Positions 42,562-50,640 of a stretch of 64,000 bases of DNA are shown here, piece by piece (the stretch's first letter is position 1; every line of letters starts with the position of its first letter). Position numbers and translations under genes: made by a program. This stretch comes from Paracoccaceae bacterium. GTDB taxonomy: Bacteria > Pseudomonadota > Alphaproteobacteria > Rhodobacterales > Rhodobacteraceae. The stretch spans positions 1 to 64,000 of the forward strand of contig JAKIUB010000001.1 in NCBI GenBank assembly GCA_021647745.1, given 5' to 3'. The notes under the pieces were generated by a model. The model saw only the letters and a program-made list of their open reading frames with translations, did no database searches and had not been told where the DNA came from.

Positions 42562-42881
42562 GCAGCGGCAATCCAATCGTCAACTTTTGCTTTGAGGCGA
42601 CGGTCGCTGGGATGAAGGCGAAGGCTGGTGATCTCAACGAAAAAGACAAGCTGAACCTGGCTAAATCGGCGTTGCAATACATGGGCGATTGCGCTGCCGC
42701 GCGCGATGGAGTGTTGGATTTTCTGCACTCAGTTCAGCGAGAGCCAGCTGCTAGCGGTGAAGCCTTGCAGCAACTGGGTTTAAGGCTGGCACGTGAGCAC
42801 TGCCCCGGCGCAGACATCGGCATGGGTGATATGGACCATTACCATGCGCCAAGTTGGCATGGCCGGGCGGACCTGTCATGA
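42558..42881 (+). CDS. Hypothetical early prophage protein (107 aa)
   Basis: This helical protein (starts MSSGNPIVNFCFEATVAGM) has no recognised domain. It ends in a His/Asp-rich stretch (GDMDHYHAPSWHGR). It is coupled to the methyltransferase gene and the next gene by ATGA overlaps. Confidence 0.65.
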   Translation: MSSGNPIVNFCFEATVAGMKAKAGDLNEKDKLNLAKSALQYMGDCAAARDGVLDFLHSVQREPAASGEALQQLGLRLAREHCPGADIGMGDMDHYHAPSWHGRADLS

Positions 42882-43087
42882 GCAATGTTGCGGTTTCACT
42901 TAAGCAAAAAGCAGCCCTTGGCCAGAAGGTAACGCGGGCTGATAAAATAGCGACACTTCAAACCTTAGAAGAAATCGACGGGTTTGCGTGGGGTGCAGAA
43001 GTAACCAACCGGCCACTATCCGCAGCAGATAAAAACACGTTGGAATTACGCCGGGCTGCGATTCATAACTTGGCGGGCGTAAGATGA
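42878..43087 (+). CDS. Hypothetical early prophage protein (69 aa)
   Basis: The start at 42878 (MSNVAVSLKQKAALG) is chosen because it overlaps the preceding stop in ATGA fashion. The predicted structure is helical with no domain recognised. It is followed by another ATGA overlap. Confidence 0.65.
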   Translation: MSNVAVSLKQKAALGQKVTRADKIATLQTLEEIDGFAWGAEVTNRPLSAADKNTLELRRAAIHNLAGVR

Positions 43088-43431
43088 GCAGAGTAGAGCT
43101 TTCACCTCGCCGCCGCTCGATCACCCAAGCCGCACAGGCAGACGGGTTTGAGTTCCACCTGACCATTGGATTTGATGATCTGGGACGTCCCAAAGAGGTT
43201 TTCGCGGATAGTGCAAAATATGGCACCCAAATGTCAGCCTTGCTTTCTGACGTTTGCGTTATTATCAGCCGCTCTCTTCAATGTGGAACTAGCCCCCAGC
43301 AGCTTGCAAAAAGCCTAAGCCGCGTGCCGGACCCGATGGTCGGAGGAGGCGCAGATCGTCCAGCTTCAGCCATCGGTGTGATCATTGCAGCGCTTATTCA
43401 GGAGGCCGAAAACCTTCGGGGTGCGGTGTGA
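43084..43431 (+). CDS. TSCPD-like domain protein
   Basis: This is a 115-aa protein with a pattern known from phage TSCPD-type proteins, a domain otherwise found at the end of ribonucleotide reductases: FHLTIGFDDLGRPKEVFADS, then LSDVCVIISRSLQCGTSPQQ and LAKSLSRVP. As a stand-alone protein its role is unknown; a link to nucleotide metabolism is only suggested by the domain. Confidence 0.7.
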   Translation: MSRVELSPRRRSITQAAQADGFEFHLTIGFDDLGRPKEVFADSAKYGTQMSALLSDVCVIISRSLQCGTSPQQLAKSLSRVPDPMVGGGADRPASAIGVIIAALIQEAENLRGAV

Positions 43432-43826
43432 GTATGCAGCGAGCTATAGTCGGGAATGCGGTAGCACCGCGTATGGAGACCGAGAAATTTCAGGACTATG
43501 CTTACGGCGAACTGGCAGCGGCAATGCCTCATGAACAAGGGGTGTGCTTTCTGCCGGAATGCAGCGCTAGCTTTAACCCTACGCGCGACTGGCAAATCCA
43601 CTGTTGCCCGGCATGTGCACAAAAAACCAAATCTGAGATGCGAACATGGGGCCACAAGATGGCCATGGCATTACTGGTTCACCGTATGGGCAAATATGAA
43701 AAAGACGATGACGCGATTAGAGAGCGCACGAAGGTGGCGCGGCGCTTTACTGCCCGCATCCAGTCCGAATGGCTGCAAGATCGACTGCGGCGTACGGCGG
43801 CATCAATTACAGGGAGGCAAGAATAA
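43428..43826 (+). CDS. Zinc-finger-like early protein (132 aa)
   Basis: A Cys/His cluster (CFLPECSASFNPTRDWQIHC, then CPAC) at about 40-63 suggests one zinc site. The rest is helical and basic. The start is a GTG overlapping the previous stop or an ATG two codons later. The function is unknown. Confidence 0.65.
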   Translation: MSMQRAIVGNAVAPRMETEKFQDYAYGELAAAMPHEQGVCFLPECSASFNPTRDWQIHCCPACAQKTKSEMRTWGHKMAMALLVHRMGKYEKDDDAIRERTKVARRFTARIQSEWLQDRLRRTAASITGRQE

Positions 43827-43827
43827 T

Positions 43828-44172
43828 ATGGCCTATAAACTGAGCACAGTAATGCCGGATATGCCTCCGATCTTGGAAATCAATATTGACGGTATTTCCA
43901 CCGACAACTGCCGCCAGATGTGGTGCGAGGTAATCTACCAAGCGTGGCGGGGGGCGTTCCCGAAAATTTATCGCTACGGGAAAGGGCAGACCTTTACCTA
44001 CAACCAGTGTGCCGATATGAGGCGCGACCAAGATTGGTTTGGGTCAAGTGCATTTTACGAAGTCTGTGAGCATGCCGGTGTAAATGGAGACAGCATTTTG
44101 GCCGAGTTTAATAGCTGCATGTCTGATTTGGATAATTACAAAGGGGCTCGTGGTGCAAAAGGCAGACCCTAG
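43828..44172 (+). CDS. Hypothetical prophage protein (114 aa) before primase
   Basis: AGGGAGG precedes the ATG. The protein (starts MAYKLSTVMPDMPPILE) is aromatic- and Cys-rich and of no recognised family. Its end overlaps the primase gene start by 23 bases. A longer frame from 43498 is an out-of-frame extension through the zinc-finger gene and is rejected. Confidence 0.65.
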   Translation: MAYKLSTVMPDMPPILEINIDGISTDNCRQMWCEVIYQAWRGAFPKIYRYGKGQTFTYNQCADMRRDQDWFGSSAFYEVCEHAGVNGDSILAEFNSCMSDLDNYKGARGAKGRP

Positions 44173-45265
44173 AATTGAGGAAGCCAAGCTAAAGCCGATT
44201 AACGAGGTGGCGGACCGGCTGGCCATAGAAGGCTTGAAGCGGGCAGGGCGAGAGCTGGTTGGCCCATGCCCTAATTGTGGGGGCCATGACCGGTTTTCGA
44301 TCAATAGCGATATGGGTATTTTTAACTGCCGCTCGTGTGGCGGCGGTGATGTAATTCGACTGGTTGAACTGGTTCAGGGCTGTGATTTCAAAACTGCATT
44401 AACGTGGCTATGCGGCGATGCGCCGGTCAACGTAGACCCGGCTGAAGCAGAACGGCGGCGCAAGCGCTTTGAAGCCACCAAAAATAAGCGCGAACGGGAA
44501 GCCCAAAGCTACCGCCAATATGCCCGCCGTCGCGCCTTTGGCATTTGGCAGTCCGGGGAAGCAGCAAGTGGAACGGATGCGGAAAGCTACCTTCGTCTGC
44601 GCGGGCTGCCATTGGCGCAAATACCGCCTTGCATACGCTTTATTGCTGATCATCCATTTGATAAAAAGATAGCTGGCCAGAATAGGCGATTGCATTCCGG
44701 CCCAGCCATGATCGCGGCCATTCAAGCGCCAGATGGGCGTTTTAGCGGCGTGCATCAAACGTGGCTCGATTTATCGCAACCTAAAGGTAAGGCGCTGATT
44801 TACGACCCTGATGGCAGGCCCATGGGGGCAAAGCTGGTGCTTGGCCCCAAGCGCACCGGCGCAATTCGCCTGCACACGCCTGAAGGGGCGAAAACCATGG
44901 TTATGGGGGAGGGCATTGAGACCACCGCCACCGCATGGGTGTCTGATGCGGTTCCGAAAGCGGCCTACTGGGCTGGGGTTGACCTTGGCAATATGGCGGG
45001 GCGTCAGGTTCGAGAAAAAGGAAAGCGGCATTCTGGCTTGCCAGATTTGAGTGATGGATCCGATGGTTTTGTACCGCCCAATTGGGTGCAGCAACTTATC
45101 TACATTATGGACGGGGATTCCCACCCGAAAGATACGCACGCCAAGCTGCTGGCTGGATGCCGCCGTGCCATGGCGCGCGTGCCGGGCTTGGCCTCAAAAA
45201 TAGTGCCTTCAGAACATGGCAAAGATCTAAACGATATGATTATGGGGGAACCCGAAAATGGCTGA
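44150..45265 (+). CDS. Prophage DNA primase (CHC2 zinc finger + Toprim)
   Basis: This is a 371-aa primase that would start DNA synthesis during phage replication. The zinc finger has Cys40/Cys43 and Cys60/Cys63 (PCPNCGGHDRFS, NCRSCGGGD). The Toprim domain in the second half shows MGEGIETTATAW with the catalytic Glu and IYIMDGDSH with the metal-binding Asp pair. GTG at 44150 follows AAAGGGG; the ATG of the longer frame at 44084 would give an unusual hydrophobic start. It overlaps the helicase gene by 8 bases. Confidence 0.9.
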   Translation: MVQKADPRIEEAKLKPINEVADRLAIEGLKRAGRELVGPCPNCGGHDRFSINSDMGIFNCRSCGGGDVIRLVELVQGCDFKTALTWLCGDAPVNVDPAEAERRRKRFEATKNKREREAQSYRQYARRRAFGIWQSGEAASGTDAESYLRLRGLPLAQIPPCIRFIADHPFDKKIAGQNRRLHSGPAMIAAIQAPDGRFSGVHQTWLDLSQPKGKALIYDPDGRPMGAKLVLGPKRTGAIRLHTPEGAKTMVMGEGIETTATAWVSDAVPKAAYWAGVDLGNMAGRQVREKGKRHSGLPDLSDGSDGFVPPNWVQQLIYIMDGDSHPKDTHAKLLAGCRRAMARVPGLASKIVPSEHGKDLNDMIMGEPENG

Positions 45266-47027
45266 CGGATCAGACCGCGTGCGCGAGGCCTTCAATAACG
45301 GTGAAGATGTTGAGCTGATCAACAGCGGCGACACACCGCCTCCACAGGAGCAAGACACAAAAGAAATGCACCGTAAATGCGCCCAGCTTCCGCTGAATGA
45401 TTTTGGAAATGGTCAGCGCTTTTCTGGATATTTTGGCGAGGATGTAATGTTTGTGCCGCGCGTGAGCTGGTTTTGCTGGTCGGGCAAGCAATGGTGTAAA
45501 GACCAGGATGTTTTATTGGTGCGCGGACTGGCCCAGAAGGTTGCCAAAGAGATATTAGCCGAAGCTGAATTTACCGATTTGGAAGACTGGGAGAAAGAAA
45601 AGCTCGAATGTGAGGATCGCCTAAAGGTTCTGCGAGATGCGTTGGATGCTCTGGGCAAAGACAGGACGCCCGAGCAAGCCAAGGAGCTGCTTGAGGTGAC
45701 TTCTGAACTGGTCTGGGTCGATAGAATAAAGCAGCGGAAATACAAGCTTAAAAGCGACCATCGCAGCCATGCCAAAGCCTCGGGGAATTCGGCCAAGATC
45801 GACAATATGATGAAGGAATCAACGGTAAAGCAAAGCCGCAATTTGGATGACCTAGACGCTGACCCGCTGGTTCTGAACGTAAACAATGGTATTTTGAAAT
45901 TTACAGTTGATCGTGCTGCCCAGAGGGCCATGCGTGATGATGGCTGCTCGGATATGGAAGGCACTGTAAAAGTTACGTTTGTGCCGCATGACCGCAGCCA
46001 GATGTTGAGTAAAATGATGCCGGTGGACTATGAACCTGACGCGGTTTGCCCGCAATACCATGTCTTTATAAATCGCATTTTGCCTGACAGGGAAGTCAGC
46101 TATTTTATGCAGCGCTGGTATGGTTTGAGCATGACCGGCCTAATTGGTGAGCAAAAGCTAGTCTATCAGTATGGAGACGGCTCCAACGGTAAATCTGTGC
46201 TGGTGGATTTGATCGCCAACATGATGGGTGAATATTCAGCCACCGCAGCAATTGAATCTCTAACAGGCACGCAAAAGCGTAGCGGGGGCGAGGCCACGCC
46301 TGACCTGATACCGCTGATCGGCGCACGCATGGTTCGGGCTTCAGAGCCAGAAGAGGGTGAGCGCCTGCGGGAGGCCGAAATCAAGAAAATGACGGGCGGT
46401 GAGCCGATCCAAATGCGGGCCAATTATGGCGATACAATCGAGGTGCTGCCAAAGTTCAAACTAACAATTTCAGGCAACCATAAATTGGAAATTCGCGGGA
46501 CCGATAACGGTATCTGGCGGCGGATATTGCTGGTCAAATTTGGTGTGATTATTCCGAAAGAAGAGCGAGACGAAGACTTGCCTGAAAAACTATGGGCGGA
46601 GCGTTCGGGTATTCTCAATTGGTTGATTGAGGGGCTGGTTTCCTACCTAGAAAACGGCTTGCAAGAGCCAGAAGCCGTCCTGAACGAAACCAAGGCTTAC
46701 CGCGAAGAGTCTGACCCTGTTGGGGCTTTCTTTGCTGCGTGCTGCGAATTTGATGTTGATGCGCCCTTCCTGAAATCAGCTGAGCTGATGAAGGCCTTTA
46801 GATTGTGGCAAGAACAAGAGGGACAGACGCCGTGGCAACCTGGCACGATCACGGCGCGGATAGCTAAACGCGCGGGTAAATACCGCGACCCTGATACAGG
46901 CCTGCAATACCACAAGCACAAATCCAGTGTCTCTGGGTATTTGGGCATCCGCTTGACCTCGGCACACAGCATTGTGCTGGACGAGTATGAGATGAAGCAC
47001 AGCAAGAATTACAAAAATGGAGAATAA
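45258..47027 (+). CDS. P4-type superfamily 3 helicase
   Basis: This is a 589-aa phage/plasmid replication helicase. The D5_N-type region lies at about 150-290; the SF3 helicase core has Walker A GDGSNGKS (306-313), Walker B-like ARMVRASEP (357-364) and the motif C region LTISGNHK (402-409). The C-terminal part (508-566) ends in YHKHKSSVSGYLGIRL, shared with the antirepressor at 49.1 kb. Primase and helicase are separate genes here, whereas P4 alpha has them fused. Confidence 0.9.
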   Translation: MADGSDRVREAFNNGEDVELINSGDTPPPQEQDTKEMHRKCAQLPLNDFGNGQRFSGYFGEDVMFVPRVSWFCWSGKQWCKDQDVLLVRGLAQKVAKEILAEAEFTDLEDWEKEKLECEDRLKVLRDALDALGKDRTPEQAKELLEVTSELVWVDRIKQRKYKLKSDHRSHAKASGNSAKIDNMMKESTVKQSRNLDDLDADPLVLNVNNGILKFTVDRAAQRAMRDDGCSDMEGTVKVTFVPHDRSQMLSKMMPVDYEPDAVCPQYHVFINRILPDREVSYFMQRWYGLSMTGLIGEQKLVYQYGDGSNGKSVLVDLIANMMGEYSATAAIESLTGTQKRSGGEATPDLIPLIGARMVRASEPEEGERLREAEIKKMTGGEPIQMRANYGDTIEVLPKFKLTISGNHKLEIRGTDNGIWRRILLVKFGVIIPKEERDEDLPEKLWAERSGILNWLIEGLVSYLENGLQEPEAVLNETKAYREESDPVGAFFAACCEFDVDAPFLKSAELMKAFRLWQEQEGQTPWQPGTITARIAKRAGKYRDPDTGLQYHKHKSSVSGYLGIRLTSAHSIVLDEYEMKHSKNYKNGE

Positions 47028-47030
47028 CCC

Positions 47031-47627
47031 ATGGCCAGCGCCCGTAAAAAACCTTCACTCCCTGCGCCGTTCGACGCTGGGGCTAGCCGCCGCTTTTCGG
47101 TTGCTGCGTGCAGCCTTACGAGCGCTACGGATGAGCAGGGCAGGGTTGTGGCAGGGCCGCGAGCCAAGGGCAGGGCAGTGGTTAATGGCGCAAGGGCGGC
47201 TGAAAGGTCAGCTTTGTTCCCGCTAGCCGGTGACGCCAATAACCGCCAGCAGCGCCGACAAATCCACCCGCTGGATGCGATGGAAGCGAAGTGCCTGCTA
47301 AGCTCGTGGCAGGCCCAAGCCGGGCGCAAACTGCTTGATGCGTGGGAGGCCACCATGACCGGCCCCGGTTGCGACCTTTCGCAAGAGCGTGTGGATAGCA
47401 CCTCCAACCCAGAGGCGCGCACCACAGCGCTGATCATCAAGCAGGCTCGGTTTGCCGATATGCGTGCCAACATGCCCAAGGAATCCCGCGCGGTGGTGGA
47501 GCATGTTGTGCTTAACGGCAAATACCTGCGCTGTGGTTTGGCGCGTGATGGCCATGAGATGGCCGTGATGCTGGAGCAGCTGCGGATGGCGCTGGACATG
47601 TTGGCCGATTATTTGGGGCTGCGGTGA
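47031..47627 (+). CDS. Hypothetical prophage protein (198 aa) behind helicase
   Basis: GGAG precedes the ATG, and the gene follows the helicase after 3 bases. An Arg/Ala/Gly-rich N-terminal half (1-75) is probably disordered; the second half (76-198) is helical (WQAQAGRKLLDAWEATMTGP, AVMLEQLRMALDMLADYLGL). The position behind the replication genes would suit a regulator of late genes or a replication factor, but no motif shows it. Confidence 0.65.
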   Translation: MASARKKPSLPAPFDAGASRRFSVAACSLTSATDEQGRVVAGPRAKGRAVVNGARAAERSALFPLAGDANNRQQRRQIHPLDAMEAKCLLSSWQAQAGRKLLDAWEATMTGPGCDLSQERVDSTSNPEARTTALIIKQARFADMRANMPKESRAVVEHVVLNGKYLRCGLARDGHEMAVMLEQLRMALDMLADYLGLR

Positions 47628-47676
47628 TGTTCTGCGCCCGCCAGCAAATACAGATCCAAGCAGGCGCTGTATTGGG

Positions 47677-48021
47677 TTACTGCACGCGGCAGCTTTTTTG
47701 CTGCATGGCCAGCGTGATGGCTTGCTGCTTGCCGCGTGCGAGTGCTATTTCGGTTTCTTTTTCGTTGCCTGACATTGATGACACTGGCAGCCCTAACAAG
47801 AAAACGCCCATTGCATCGCCATCTACAGCTTTTTGCTGTTGCGCAACGAGGGTTATCAATTCAGATGTTAAGTTGGCATTTTCGTTTGCCAGTTGCTGGC
47901 AGCTTTGCTGCATATATAGACTTGGGCTGATGTTGGCAGGTGCAATAGCATCGGGGTTGGCCGCGCAGGCTCCTAGAATTACAGCAATACCAAGCAGAGC
48001 GGGAATTTTAGACAATTTCAT
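47677..48021 (-). CDS. Outer-membrane type lipoprotein (possible lysogenic conversion gene)
   Basis: This is a 114-aa protein with a lipoprotein signal peptide and lipobox LGAC (Cys19). The mature part has PSLYMQQSCQQLANENANL, a pattern common in small bacterial lipoproteins (YxxxSCxQLxxE), then a glycine-rich hydrophobic segment. It is transcribed against the phage operons, as expected for a moron gene expressed in the lysogen. Confidence 0.75.
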   Translation of the reverse strand: MKLSKIPALLGIAVILGACAANPDAIAPANISPSLYMQQSCQQLANENANLTSELITLVAQQQKAVDGDAMGVFLLGLPVSSMSGNEKETEIALARGKQQAITLAMQQKSCRVQ

Positions 48022-48136
48022 TCTTTTTCACCTTTTAATGGAATCAGTGAATAGGACACTGAACCTGAGGGCGCTCACGCGCAAGCGTAATCACGGATGC
48101 GTTATAGTGATAAAGTTGAAACTAGGCCGGAAATTC

Positions 48137-48541
48137 CTAAGACGGGACATCTGTAGAGGGCAGTGCCAACTGCCCGTTAGCGGCTTGAGTGCAGGCCACA
48201 GTGCCAAGATTCAGATATTCTCCATCGTCAACTTTGGTGCTTTTCACCACGCCGTTGCGCATCCGAATATAAAACCCGCGATAGCCAACATACGCCCCAA
48301 ACGCATTTTTGCCATTCACTTCACCGCAAACAATCGTATCGCCATATGGCGTGGCAAAACCGCGAACGTTGCGCACACGTACGCTTTCTGGATCTCTAAA
48401 ATCTTTCGTGAGGGCGGCTACCGCTGTTTGCTGCAAGCCGGAGGATACACCCATGGGTGAGGTGGAAACGGCGGTTGTTTCAATGCAAGCGCCTAAAAAT
48501 GTGGCAGCGAATAATACGGCGGCTAGGTTTAATTTTGACAT
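48137..48541 (-). CDS. Second small lipoprotein / exported protein
   Basis: This is a 134-aa protein starting MSKLNLAAVLFAATFLGACI with a lipobox LGAC. The mature domain has DPESVRVRNVRGF, IVCGEVNGKNAFGAYVGYRG and FYIRMRNGVV, a pattern familiar from small exported phage- and chromosome-encoded proteins of unknown role. The start at 48541 is preferred over the frame to 48649, which would place the signal peptide in the interior. It lies 115 bases upstream of the first lipoprotein gene on the same strand. Confidence 0.75.
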   Translation of the reverse strand: MSKLNLAAVLFAATFLGACIETTAVSTSPMGVSSGLQQTAVAALTKDFRDPESVRVRNVRGFATPYGDTIVCGEVNGKNAFGAYVGYRGFYIRMRNGVVKSTKVDDGEYLNLGTVACTQAANGQLALPSTDVPS

Positions 48542-48669
48542 GGAAACTTTCCTTAAGGCTGATTCTTTCAAAAAAACCTTGACCAAAAAGCGCCAAGAGT
48601 GCAAGGGTGATCGTGCAGATCGGCAAATTTCGACTGTCAGGTATCTCACCCTGCTTATCTTACGGCGCT

Positions 48670-48837
48670 CGAAAACCGCGCTTCAAAAGTGCGGTTTTTC
48701 CTATTCTGGGCCTATACCCAGAATCTATGGTTGGGCGTATGGGGCCGCGAAAGCGGGCTGTCCCTTGTTCCGTAAGGCAAGATCAGTAGTGAGATCCCTG
48801 TGCGTCCAGCCACCCAACTCGTCTCACAGTTGGGTGT
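48670..48837 (+). ncRNA. Candidate structured RNA / leader with three hairpins
   Basis: Three stem-loops follow each other: AAAACCGC...GCGGTTTT (about 48671-48698, with a T-tract), ATTCTGGG...CCCAGAAT (about 48702-48723, 6-base loop) and CACCCAACT...AGTTGGGTG (48811-48836). No reading frame with good start signals crosses them. The last one ends 29 bases before the gene at 48866. This could be a terminator series, an antiterminated leader or a small RNA; I cannot tell which. Confidence 0.4.
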
Positions 48838-48865
48838 TTGGTTAACCCAAATCACGGAGGCTCTC

Positions 48866-49153
48866 ATGAGCGACCAAAAACACCATCCTAAACACATGAT
48901 GCGGAAAATGGCCAATATCACGGCTTCGATAGACGCATATGATATTCATCAAGAGACCATGGAGCGCCTGCGCGGCCATATTGACACGCTCGATATGCTG
49001 GTGCGCGCGCACCCTGTGCTGATAGAGCCAACCCCCGAAGCGCGGATGCTTCTGGCGACGCTTTCAGCGGTTTCATCTGAGGCGGCACAGCTGGATAGCA
49101 GCGGCGAGGCCCTGCTGGCGCTTGCCGCCAAGCGTGAGGTGACCCATGTTTGA
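48866..49153 (+). CDS. Small helical prophage protein before antirepressor
   Basis: This is a 95-aa protein (starts MSDQKHHPKHMMRKMANITA), helical with heptad-like spacing (ETMERLRGHIDTLDMLVRAH). CGGAGG precedes the ATG. It overlaps the antirepressor gene by 8 bases, so the two are probably translated together. No family recognised. Confidence 0.65.
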   Translation: MSDQKHHPKHMMRKMANITASIDAYDIHQETMERLRGHIDTLDMLVRAHPVLIEPTPEARMLLATLSAVSSEAAQLDSSGEALLALAAKREVTHV

Positions 49154-49937
49154 TTTTGCAATTCAGGAAATAGACGGCGAGGCGCGGATGCGCGATTTGG
49201 ATATTGCGATGGCATTGGAATTTGAGCGGCCACGCGATATGAGGAAGCTAGTTATTCGGCGAAAAGTCGAGTTGGAGGAATTCGGGGAAATTAACACTGT
49301 CGCTGCCGATCCGCCGCGCCACGGTGGCGCGGCCACTAAGGAATATTGGCTCAACGAAAAGCAGGCGCTTTTCATTTGCACCAAGTCCGAAGCCAAAATG
49401 GCGCTGGATATCACGATTCAGATGATCGAGGTGTTTTCCGCCTGGCGTCACGGCCAGCTCGTGCCTCGTAGTGCGGCCAGCCCCGGCGAGGTCTGCGAGA
49501 GAGACGCGATAACCGCTGCGATCGAGGATGTGAACTTTGATCGAAAGATGACGCTGCTGCGCGAGGCGCGGGTGACCCACGGCAAAAGCGCCGCACAGCG
49601 CCTGTGGCTGCAAGCAGGGCTACCTTTGCCGGATGCAGAGGTGGTAGAGGCCGAGCAAGCCCAGAAGGGCGAGCTGGCGCTATTCCTGCGGGAATACTGC
49701 ATTTGCACAGGTGGCGCGGGCAAGTTCATCCGCACGGCCGAGCTGCTGGTGGCCTATAAGCATTGGTGCAAGGCCCTGAAGCGCTTGCCTCTCTCCGATG
49801 GCACCTTTGCCTATCGCTTATCGTCGCTGGCAAAAACCTATCTGGACCCGGCTACTGGCTTTGGTTTCACTAAACACAAAGCCAGCGTGAGCGGCTATTT
49901 AGGCCTATCGGTTGACCCGTTTGTGATGGCTGTTTAG
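49146..49937 (+). CDS. Rha/antirepressor-like regulator with helicase-type C-terminal domain
   Basis: This is a 263-aa protein. The N-terminal part (15-105) matches phage antirepressors of the Rha type: MRDLDIAMALEFERPRDMRK, then EYWLNEKQALFICTKSEAK and IEVFSAWRHG. The C-terminal part (198-255) is similar to residues 508-566 of the prophage helicase, ending in FTKHKASVSGYLGLSV versus YHKHKSSVSGYLGIRL. Antirepressors inactivate the phage repressor; since the repressor here lacks a cleavage domain, this is a candidate for the switch (inference). Confidence 0.85.
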   Translation: MFDFAIQEIDGEARMRDLDIAMALEFERPRDMRKLVIRRKVELEEFGEINTVAADPPRHGGAATKEYWLNEKQALFICTKSEAKMALDITIQMIEVFSAWRHGQLVPRSAASPGEVCERDAITAAIEDVNFDRKMTLLREARVTHGKSAAQRLWLQAGLPLPDAEVVEAEQAQKGELALFLREYCICTGGAGKFIRTAELLVAYKHWCKALKRLPLSDGTFAYRLSSLAKTYLDPATGFGFTKHKASVSGYLGLSVDPFVMAV

Positions 49938-49967
49938 GGCAGATCGCCGCGCTGTGGTGGCGCGGCG

Positions 49968-50249
49968 TTAATGCGGCTTGTCGCGCTTTGCTGTTAAAAT
50001 GCTGATAATGTCACCATTATAATTGCCGTTGAGGCAGTTCAAAACATCTAGAATGTAGGTTTCATCATAAGCTGGTGTGCCTTCGTCATCGACAAAGCTG
50101 GGTCGCCGGATGGTCAGGACTTCGCCCGTGTCACGGTTCTTGAACCTCACCCCGTCTTTCACCTGGCATTGGAGGCCATACCCTAAATCCTTAAGGCGGT
50201 TTTGCACCTCGGGTATGGTCATTGGGAATAGTGTGAGTTTATAGGTCAT
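49968..50249 (-). CDS. Hypothetical protein (93 aa), minus strand
   Basis: This is a small mixed alpha/beta protein (starts MTYKLTLFPMTIPEVQNRLK) with FKNRDTGEVLTIRRPSF and DETYILDVLNCLNG. The start at 50249 is favoured by AAAGG upstream over the frame to 50267. No family recognised. It lies downstream of the 101-aa gene on the same strand. Confidence 0.6.
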   Translation of the reverse strand: MTYKLTLFPMTIPEVQNRLKDLGYGLQCQVKDGVRFKNRDTGEVLTIRRPSFVDDEGTPAYDETYILDVLNCLNGNYNGDIISILTAKRDKPH

Positions 50250-50314
50250 GCCATGGCCTTTAGACAAAAACGCCCCGCAAAAGCGAGGCGCAGAGCGTTA
50301 AGATTGCGTTGCCT

Positions 50315-50620
50315 TTAATGGCAAAGCGCAGTGGAAGCGTCAAGTGTAAACATAACCACATGGTTGCTAAGCCCGCCGACAATGTCAATTTTGTTGGCAA
50401 AATCGTCGTATGTGGTCTCGCATTTATAGGCCGCATGGTTGTGATAGGCTTCTTCAACATGCAAATTCAGTGCTGGGATCACCGAGTCAAAGGCTTCTTT
50501 GCGGTTGTGGTGGCCAACATGGACCAAACCATTGATGCCTTTGGTGGAGAACACATGCACATCACCAACGCGGCGGTAAAGGAAGCCAACTTCCTGTGGA
50601 GCATTTTGAACGTTTTCCAT
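50315..50620 (-). CDS. Hypothetical protein (101 aa), minus strand
   Basis: GAGAGGA precedes the ATG. The protein (starts MENVQNAPQEVGFLYRRVGD) is His-rich (VHVGHHNRKEAF, AYHNHAAY) and not obviously membrane-bound. The function is unknown; like the lipoprotein genes it is read against the late operon and may be expressed in the lysogen. Confidence 0.6.
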   Translation of the reverse strand: MENVQNAPQEVGFLYRRVGDVHVFSTKGINGLVHVGHHNRKEAFDSVIPALNLHVEEAYHNHAAYKCETTYDDFANKIDIVGGLSNHVVMFTLDASTALCH

Positions 50621-50640
50621 TTTATCCTCTCAAGTTAATC

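Noticed and set aside
43498..43827. Long upstream extension of the 114-aa gene
   Set aside because: It is out of frame over the zinc-finger gene; AGGGAGG supports the ATG at 43828.
47624..48460. 278-aa open frame on the plus strand
   Set aside because: It lies opposite two lipoprotein genes with clear signal peptides and has no ribosome-binding site or family-like pattern; it is an antisense shadow.
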